Assembly (NCBI GenBank): GCA_013215165.1
Contig: JABSRG010000013.1
Span: 1 to 61,188 of the forward strand
DNA: 61,188 bases
Reading direction: 5' to 3'
Origin: Opitutales bacterium
GTDB taxonomy: Bacteria; Verrucomicrobiota; Verrucomicrobiia; Opitutales; JABSRG01
Every line of letters starts with the position of its first letter. Within the stretch, counting starts at the first letter, position 1. Position numbers and translations under genes: made by a program. The notes beneath the pieces were generated by a model, which did no database searches, was not told the DNA's origin, and saw only the letters and a list, made by a program, of their open reading frames with translations. Of this stretch, positions 55,898 through 61,188 are shown piece by piece.

Positions 55898-55947
55898 AGT
55901 CCCGATCTCTGGTTGTCAGTTTTGATTCGTTGTCTTGTTCGTGATCG
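55898..55947 (+). repeat. 50-bp direct repeat, copy 2
   Basis: Partner of the copy at 55625-55674, in the same orientation and 223 bases away from it. The core TTTTGATTCGTTGTC is identical. Confidence 0.65.
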
Positions 55948-56001
55948 AGATCTAACTGGCCACGCAAGCGACCACAAGGCAGGCAGCTAGTTCTGAGGAC
56001 T

Positions 56002-56871
56002 CTACGTCCTCGCGATTTTTATCAGTTTTTTGAGGCGCTCTACATCAGTCGCCGTCGTCTTGGCTATGAATCCGCCTTTGTGCGCGAAGGTGACATCATC
56101 TTGATCTTCGATTTGGCGAAAATCGCAGGCGGGGTGATCATCAAAACGTTTGAGGCCATAGCCTGCACCGCGGCTGTCTGGGGAGATGATGACGGCGACT
56201 TTTTTCTCTATGCCGAGATCTTGGAGGACAAAGGAAATGCCCTGGGCTGGATCATCTACGGAAGGTTGTTGGCGGGGGATAAAGACGACCTGATGGTCTG
56301 GATATTCTGGATGCTCCATGGGCCAGGCTTCGATAATCGGCGCCAAGGCAGCGACCTTTTGATCCATAGTTTCAATATAATCCAAGAGGTCGGTCCCTAT
56401 CATGCGCATGATCTCCCAAACGGGTTCACCGCGGTGATGGATTTCGGATGCTGCAAAACGACGGAGCAGGGTAACGTCTATGGGCGAGCTAAGCCTGGCT
56501 AGAATGTCACGGTCGGTGCCGAGCCAGTCTGCGGTTTTGTTGGGTCCCCGGCAGTCGAACCACTCTGCCGTCTCTAACCAATCACAATAGCGCCGCGCTG
56601 AGCTATAGATACCCAGGTAATCGAGTACGAGGGATAGGGCGCAAGTGAGGTGTTCTTTGGGGTCTAGTTGATGATGATCAAAACACAAGGTTTCTGGATC
56701 ATGCCGATGGCCGATGTCTACGACCGCGATTTTTGGATCGTCCAACGCGTCAGGAGTGGGCTCGCGCCGCAGAATTTCGACTGGTGACTGTGCGATCAAA
56801 ATCGAGCAGGCTAGGAAATCGTCTTTGTGGGCTCCGCCTGGATGGGTCAGGATAGCAGTTATATCGCGCAT
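56002..56871 (-). CDS. MYG1 family (UPF0160) predicted phosphoesterase
   Basis: From ATG 56871 the protein has 289 residues. It begins ITAILTHPGGAHKDDFLAC and continues with VVDIGHRHDPETLCFDHHQ; these two metal-binding motifs define the MYG1 family, related to DHH phosphoesterases. The eukaryotic relative is an RNA exonuclease; the bacterial role is unknown. A start at 56946 would overlap the symporter gene by 23 bases and adds residues with no family likeness. It lies 52 bases downstream of the symporter gene on the same strand. Confidence 0.85.
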   Translation of the reverse strand: MRDITAILTHPGGAHKDDFLACSILIAQSPVEILRREPTPDALDDPKIAVVDIGHRHDPETLCFDHHQLDPKEHLTCALSLVLDYLGIYSSARRYCDWLETAEWFDCRGPNKTADWLGTDRDILARLSSPIDVTLLRRFAASEIHHRGEPVWEIMRMIGTDLLDYIETMDQKVAALAPIIEAWPMEHPEYPDHQVVFIPRQQPSVDDPAQGISFVLQDLGIEKKVAVIISPDSRGAGYGLKRFDDHPACDFRQIEDQDDVTFAHKGGFIAKTTATDVERLKKLIKIART

Positions 56872-56923
56872 CGAGACATTGTTAGAGGAAGGCGTCACGA
56901 TCGACAACCCTCTCTTGGCTTTA

Positions 56924-58348
56924 TCAATCTTCCCTGCTCCAGACACCTTCGCCGGAATAAACAGGCTCTTTACCCGCCTTTTTCTGAGCCTCGTAGTCTT
57001 TGAGGCAGCGAATGGCAGGTTTGGTCAAAATGAGGATCGCAATGATGTTAACCCAAGCCATCAAGCCTACGCCGAGGTCGCCGAGTCCCCAAGCTAGTTC
57101 GGCCTCGTTAACACCTCCAAAGAACACGACGCCCAGAAAGACGATCTGGACGATTCGAAAGACTAGCGTGCGCGCGGACGATCCTTTCGGAAGGAGGTAG
57201 GCCACGTTATTCTCGGTGTAATAATAATAGGCGAGGGTCGTGGTGAAGGCGAAGAATAACAATGAGATGGCGACAAAGGCACTACCCACTCCGGGCACCA
57301 AGGTATCCACCGCAGCTTGGGTGAACTCTGGCCCGTAGTCGACTCCGGGGATATTTTCTACGATCGCGGTTTCAGCGCCCTCGGGCTGGACGTTGTAGGA
57401 GCCAGTGACGAGGATCATCAGCGCGGTGGCAGTGCATACGAGCCAGGTGTCAAAGTAGATGGAAAAGGACTGAACCAGTCCCTGTGAAGCTGGGTGTTTG
57501 ACCTCAGCAGCGGCCGCAGCCATCGGGGCCGTGCCCTGCCCAGCCTCGTTGGAGTAGATGCCGCGTTTGACGCCCCAAGCAATGGCACTGCCCAGAATGC
57601 CGCCAAAGGTGGCATCCATGCCAAAAGCACTTGAGATAATAAGCCCAAACGCTGCCGGGATTTCCGTAAAATTAACCGCGAGAACAATGGCCGCGACGGC
57701 AATATAGCCCACTGCCATAAACGGTACAATCATCTGCACCGCGAAGCCGATCCGTTTTACTCCGCCAACGACGATCGCGGCAACGCCCGCAACCACTATA
57801 AGTCCCGTGACCCAAGTAGGTATGCCGAAGGCGTTTTCCATCGCCCCGCCGATACTGTTGCTTTGGACAGTGGGCAGGCACAGCCCGCAGCCGATAATCG
57901 TGGCGATCGCGAACACGACAGCATACCACTTCGCTTTCATGCCTTTCTCGATATAGTAGGCCGGCCCACCGCGGTATTGGCCGTCGACTTTCTCTTTGAA
58001 AATCTGCGCTAAGGTGGCCTCAACAAATGCTGAGCCTGATCCGACAAAAGCAATGAGCCACATCCAAAATACCGCGCCTGGGCCACCCAGCGCAATGGCG
58101 GTGGCGACTCCGGCGATGTTTCCGGTGCCAACGCGGCCAGAGACAGCCAAAGCAAAGGCTTGAAACGGACTAATGCCGTTCTCCGATGCTTTGCCACCAA
58201 ACATACAGCGCAGCATTTCACCGACCATCCGCACCTGGACAAACCGAGTGGCGATTGTGAAGAAGACTCCCGCTCCTAGGCACAAAATAATGAGGGCCGG
58301 GCTCCAGACGATCCCGTTAGCGTCAGATACAAAAGACTCTAAAGACAT
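56924..58348 (-). CDS. Sodium:alanine symporter (AGCS family)
   Basis: The 474-residue protein has about ten or eleven predicted helices and the AGCS signature FQAFALAVSGRVGTGNIAGVA with the sodium-site GRVGTGN. Further conserved blocks are YRGGPAYYIEKGM and GVKRGIYSNEAGQGTAPMAAAAA. Members import alanine or glycine with sodium. It is the first of two minus-strand genes with the MYG1 gene and is divergent from the queuosine-precursor transporter across 57 bases. Family is firm; the exact amino acid is inference. Confidence 0.93.
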   Translation of the reverse strand: MSLESFVSDANGIVWSPALIILCLGAGVFFTIATRFVQVRMVGEMLRCMFGGKASENGISPFQAFALAVSGRVGTGNIAGVATAIALGGPGAVFWMWLIAFVGSGSAFVEATLAQIFKEKVDGQYRGGPAYYIEKGMKAKWYAVVFAIATIIGCGLCLPTVQSNSIGGAMENAFGIPTWVTGLIVVAGVAAIVVGGVKRIGFAVQMIVPFMAVGYIAVAAIVLAVNFTEIPAAFGLIISSAFGMDATFGGILGSAIAWGVKRGIYSNEAGQGTAPMAAAAAEVKHPASQGLVQSFSIYFDTWLVCTATALMILVTGSYNVQPEGAETAIVENIPGVDYGPEFTQAAVDTLVPGVGSAFVAISLLFFAFTTTLAYYYYTENNVAYLLPKGSSARTLVFRIVQIVFLGVVFFGGVNEAELAWGLGDLGVGLMAWVNIIAILILTKPAIRCLKDYEAQKKAGKEPVYSGEGVWSRED

Positions 58349-58405
58349 GGTTCCGGAACGCAGTTCCTATGCCGTTGGCGAGTCATCTGCTAAATCGGTT
58401 GCATT

Positions 58406-59089
58406 ATGGAAGACAAACGCGAACAGAAATGCCTGATACTCCTCGGCTTTTATGTCGGTTTTTGGGGGATGCTCCAGGTGTTGACGGTGAAGCTGGTGCC
58501 GCTGGATTTGTCTTGGATCGGTTTGGGGGTATTGGGATTCAGCTATGGCTCGTTTGTCCACGCGCTGACATTTCCATGCACCGATGCGGTGGCGGAGGTG
58601 TGGGGGGCGAAGCGCGCGCGCATGATGGTGTATTTGGGAACGCTCCTCTTTGCGATTAGCACGAGTCTTATTTATCTCGCAACTTTGTTGCCGTCAGCCG
58701 AAGCGTTTCAGTTTCACGACGAATACAATGCGCTTTTTGCGGGTGCGCCGCGCATCATCATCGGTTCTCTGACCTCGACGCTGTTTGCTCAACTCTGGGA
58801 CATTTTCATTTTTGAGTGGGTTAAGAAGCGGACCGGAGAACGCATGCTATGGTTGCGCAATAACGTCTCTACCTGGGGCTCTCAGTTTTTCGATACCATC
58901 ATTTTCTACACCATCGCCTTTTACGGAATCATACCCAATTCCGAACTGCCAAAACTGATTTTGGGAACGTATCTTCTCAAGATTTTCGTAGCAGCCATCG
59001 ACACACCCATGGTTTACGTGATCGTGCGTTGGATCACTGGGTCTTGGACTGCTAGAGGAGGCCTCGAAGAAAAAACGTCCCACCCATAA
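58406..59089 (+). CDS. yhhQ: YhhQ-type queuosine precursor transporter
   Basis: YhhQ (DUF165) proteins import 7-cyano-7-deazaguanine (preQ0) or preQ1 for queuosine in tRNA. The 227-residue protein has six or so hydrophobic helices and the family signature FPCTDAVAEVWGAKRARMM near residue 53. The second block RIIIGSLTSTLFAQLWDIFIF and the FDTIIFYTIAFYG helix follow. It stands alone and converges on a nucleoside deaminase at 26 bases. Queuosine biosynthesis genes are not in the window. Confidence 0.88.
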   Translation: MEDKREQKCLILLGFYVGFWGMLQVLTVKLVPLDLSWIGLGVLGFSYGSFVHALTFPCTDAVAEVWGAKRARMMVYLGTLLFAISTSLIYLATLLPSAEAFQFHDEYNALFAGAPRIIIGSLTSTLFAQLWDIFIFEWVKKRTGERMLWLRNNVSTWGSQFFDTIIFYTIAFYGIIPNSELPKLILGTYLLKIFVAAIDTPMVYVIVRWITGSWTARGGLEEKTSHP

Positions 59090-59115
59090 TTTTTTGAGGC
59101 GGGCAACTTATTGGT

Positions 59116-59595
59116 TTATTTCCAGAAATTTCGATGTGGCTCCAGGAGCGTTTCGCGCAATTCGGGAAAGGGGCCGATGATCTCTATATCCTTTTGTCCT
59201 GCTGCAACGACAGTTCTGCAAGGTAGGTTGAGCGTTGGGTTTTCCTCATGTGCTCCCGTCAAGTCTAAGAGATCGGTTTCAGAAAATCCATAGACGACAC
59301 GACCAATATTCGCCCAGTAGATGGTGCCCATGCACATGGCGCAAGGTTCGCCGTTTGTGACGAGTGTGTAGCTCCATAGAGTTTCTGGGTCATAGGTTTC
59401 GCTTGCCCGACGCGCCAGTTCTGTTTCGGCATGGCGGACGGTTCCCAGGTTGCCCTGTTCCATTAATACTTCGCCATCAGCCCCTACTAAAACAGCGCCG
59501 AAAGGGTGCCGGCCCTCATCCATCGCTGTCAATGAGATGGCATGCGTTTGTTCTAGGTAAGGGTGCCAATAGGAAGTCGGTTCAGGTGTTTTCAT
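59116..59595 (-). CDS. Cytidine/deoxycytidylate deaminase-like nucleoside deaminase
   Basis: The 159-residue protein (ATG 59595) has the zinc motif RHAETELARRA (HAE) and the PCxxC motif as GEPCAMCMGTIYWANIGRVVYG. This is the layout of the TadA/guanine deaminase group of the cytidine deaminase superfamily. The ending and spacing fit a free-base or nucleoside deaminase such as guanine deaminase better than the tRNA enzyme TadA, which has a different N-terminus. The exact substrate is uncertain. ATG 59595 is preferred over 59613. Confidence 0.87.
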   Translation of the reverse strand: MKTPEPTSYWHPYLEQTHAISLTAMDEGRHPFGAVLVGADGEVLMEQGNLGTVRHAETELARRASETYDPETLWSYTLVTNGEPCAMCMGTIYWANIGRVVYGFSETDLLDLTGAHEENPTLNLPCRTVVAAGQKDIEIIGPFPELRETLLEPHRNFWK

Positions 59596-59613
59596 GGGTT
59601 GAGAGGAATGCAC

Positions 59614-59958
59614 TGTGAAGGTTAAAAATATTTTATTGAGTAGCTCTTTTAAAACGGAGCAAAGACTATCGATGTGAGGTTCGGCATCAGATTATGCGGC
59701 GATTTTGTAATAGGCTTACCTTATTTCCTTTCCGATATTGGATCGGCCGAGTGGGAAATTATGATGCCAGATAGATGGAACAGATCCTGGGCATTACTCA
59801 TATCCCTTAAATCTTCTATGATCCCGACGGATATTTTATCTTCGATCGTCCACGCGGATCAAGACAGTAGGGATGTCGACAGGAATACAAGTGTGATGGG
59901 AGCTGATAAATCTCCTACGCGAGAGTATTCACATGATCTGGTAGAGAAGTCGTAGGCT
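59614..59958. other. Intergenic gap, no convincing gene
   Basis: About 345 bases between the deaminase gene and the W-rich exported protein. A plus-strand open frame (59674-59955) codes for 93 residues with no recognisable features and reads towards the minus-strand neighbour; I do not call it. No tRNA or obvious terminator seen. Confidence 0.5.
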
Positions 59959-61113
59959 TTATTTGTCCGACGCTTCACGCCACATTTCAGTTTCAAAATC
60001 GAAAATATAAAGTGGAGCCGAGCTTTCCGTGCGGTAGAAGTAGATGGGTTCTAAACTTTCCGCATCAATTGCGTAAGGGAAAGTCGATCGCGTGGTCCAG
60101 TACCAGCCACTTGCCTCGGCAATATAAAACCAAAGGCCGTCTGTTGCGTTGTCTGGAAGATAAGCGATCGACCATCCAATGATGCTAAAATAAGCCCATG
60201 GTGATTGGTCAAAGGTATATACCGGGCTAAAAGCCGGGTCCATGAGCCAATCAGAATCCTCAGAAAGAACCCCATTGAATCCAAAGATTTCGCTTGCCGG
60301 CCTGAATTCAAATAATGCTTCTGTAGAATCTTCGTTCGATGCTTCAGGGATCAGATCAGTCCTATCAGGAGAAGGCTCAACATTTGCAATCTCCTGCGTG
60401 GGCGTTTCTGGCGTAGGTGCTGGCGTAGGTGCTGGTGCTGGTGTCCGATCTGGGGTGCGCGGGGTGGTGGGGGTAGGGTTTGGGTTGATAGCTTGCACCG
60501 GCGGAAGTTCCGTTTCCGCTACTGGGGCCGTTTCACTTATAATATTCGAACCTTTACCTGGTGTAGAAGTTGTGTCTTCAGCAGAATCATCTGAGAATCG
60601 ATAACCAGCATATATATCCGAAACTGAAATCCATGATCGGCTGGTGTTACCTGCTCCTGGTAGTTGCGCGTTATTGCGTGAGTCCCTTGCCAGTCCGTAG
60701 GCCGAGCCTGCGGAACCCGCGCCTTCCGGGAACCAAATTACTGCAAAAGCTTGGCCTTCGTTGAAGATATCTTCCCAAGCAAGCTGAACGACACTGGCTA
60801 CTCCCGAGGGGTAACCGGACTTAGAATCCATCGATCCCAAGAGTAGGGGTGAATCCCCAAAAACGAAATAGTCGTCAGACTGTCCCTCGCTTGTCGAAAG
60901 AAACTGTCCCGATACGCTCACATCGAAAGGTTTATATGCACCCGCTGCGAAACCGTTTTTCTGAGTATCGATTAAAATTGCCCACTTAGCGGCAGCTGCC
61001 GGCGACCCCTCCTGATCGTGGAAGGGTTGAGAGAAATTATTTATAGACAAGGTGACCGACTGCGCACCCAGTGAAGTCGATAGGAGAAGTCCTACTAAAA
61101 ATATGAAGGCTTT
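59959..61113 (-). CDS. Exported protein with Pro/Thr linker and W-rich C-terminal domain; start codon missing
   Basis: In frame upstream of the first TTG (61050) the sequence reads KAFIFLVGLLLSTSLGAQ, a good signal peptide, beginning with a Lys codon at 61111-61113. The next codon back is TGA, inside the 75-bp terminal repeat, so the expected ATG is lost exactly at the repeat border. The mature protein has an N-terminal domain of about 130 residues. A linker rich in Pro and Thr follows (TPTTPRTPDRTPAPAPTPAP region). The C-terminal domain has repeated Trp, Gly and Tyr (PWAYFSIIGWSIAY and GWYWTTRSTFPYA), a style seen in Verrucomicrobial surface proteins. Function unknown. Confidence 0.75.
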   Translation of the reverse strand, partial: KAFIFLVGLLLSTSLGAQSVTLSINNFSQPFHDQEGSPAAAAKWAILIDTQKNGFAAGAYKPFDVSVSGQFLSTSEGQSDDYFVFGDSPLLLGSMDSKSGYPSGVASVVQLAWEDIFNEGQAFAVIWFPEGAGSAGSAYGLARDSRNNAQLPGAGNTSRSWISVSDIYAGYRFSDDSAEDTTSTPGKGSNIISETAPVAETELPPVQAINPNPTPTTPRTPDRTPAPAPTPAPTPETPTQEIANVEPSPDRTDLIPEASNEDSTEALFEFRPASEIFGFNGVLSEDSDWLMDPAFSPVYTFDQSPWAYFSIIGWSIAYLPDNATDGLWFYIAEASGWYWTTRSTFPYAIDAESLEPIYFYRTESSAPLYIFDFETEMWREASDK

Positions 61114-61188
61114 TCACAGCCATCCCATAAGACCTGATGGCGGAGATCAAACCTGAGTATTGATGGGCTGTAGCGGTTGATCGTGTCT
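61114..61188 (-). repeat. Right copy of 75-bp terminal inverted repeat
   Basis: Exact reverse complement of bases 1-75. It begins exactly where the start codon of the adjacent minus-strand gene should be, replacing it with TGA. Confidence 0.9.

Larger units (their letters stand above)
55472..56001. other. Gene-free region with several small repeats
   Basis: About 530 bases between menB and the MYG1 gene have no credible coding frame. They hold two degenerate copies of the 10-bp-phased repeat, a GC-rich hairpin, a 50-bp direct repeat pair and a GCCGAGC/GCTCGGC palindrome. The mixture resembles the gap at 8.2-9.0 kb. Confidence 0.65.

Noticed and set aside
59674-59955. 93-codon open frame on the plus strand
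   Set aside because: No recognisable domain, no signal, and it runs into the opposite-strand gene; composition looks non-coding.

Overview
The window looks like about 61 kb of chromosome from a Gram-negative bacterium of moderate GC. The outer-membrane markers are BamA, Skp/OmpH, a TolC/NodT-type protein and a DUF481 barrel. The protein flavour points to Verrucomicrobiota, probably class Opitutae. The reasons are an OleA/OleB-type cluster with a CrtI-like oxidoreductase, a W/G/Y-rich C-terminal domain on an exported protein, several exported proteins without close relatives that I recognise, near-absence of Shine-Dalgarno sequences, and small dispersed palindromes. No rRNA or other decisive taxonomic marker is present, so this assignment is inference.

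Layout. 1-4.9 kb: a three-gene membrane/exported operon of unknown function, an M32 carboxypeptidase and a divergent SET-domain methyltransferase. 4.9-8.2 kb: a GT4 glycosyltransferase, the periplasmic methionine sulfoxide reductase pair msrP-msrQ, and tRNA-Leu(UAA). 8.2-9.0 kb: a gene-free stretch full of dispersed repeats. 9.0-13.6 kb (minus): dnaB-bamA-skp. 13.7-22.5 kb (plus): a dense run tyrA-aroA-cmk-plsC, ptsH, ribBX-ribH-nusB, ftsY, aroB and one unknown gene, many joined by ATGA overlaps. 22.6-26.4 kb (minus): amtB-glnK and a photolyase/cryptochrome. 26.5-31.8 kb (plus): a lipid or hydrocarbon cluster of CrtI-like FAD oxidoreductase, FabZ, FabI-like reductase, OleA-like thiolase and OleB-like hydrolase. 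31.9-38 kb: aroQ, a DUF481 barrel, flavodoxin and smc. 38-40.4 kb: an AT-richer islet (YbjN/CesT-like protein plus TIGR03790-like protein) next to tRNA-Leu(GAG) and a decayed partial copy of that tRNA. 40.6-50 kb: dus, an rRNA 2'-O-methyltransferase, metK-ahcY, thiN, a cupin, an OFA-type transporter and parE. 50-55.5 kb: an SRPBCC/GyrI-like protein, an outer-membrane efflux factor and menD-menB. 55.5-56 kb: a second repeat-rich gap. 56-61.1 kb: a MYG1-family protein, an alanine:Na+ symporter, a YhhQ-type queuosine-precursor transporter, a nucleoside deaminase and a W-rich exported protein.

Most genes are core metabolism: shikimate/tyrosine (tyrA, aroA, aroB, aroQ), riboflavin, menaquinone, the SAM cycle and nitrogen uptake. 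The unusual parts are these. The ole-like cluster carries its own FabZ, FabI and CrtI-like enzymes but has no oleC or oleD at the locus. One repeat family has 10-bp periodicity, and one of its copies supplies the msrQ start codon. A second family is a 77-bp hairpin. The tRNA-Leu site carries a duplication. Finally, the two ends of the window are an exact 75-bp inverted repeat whose right copy begins exactly where an exported protein should have its start codon, which suggests a repeat boundary or an assembly artefact.
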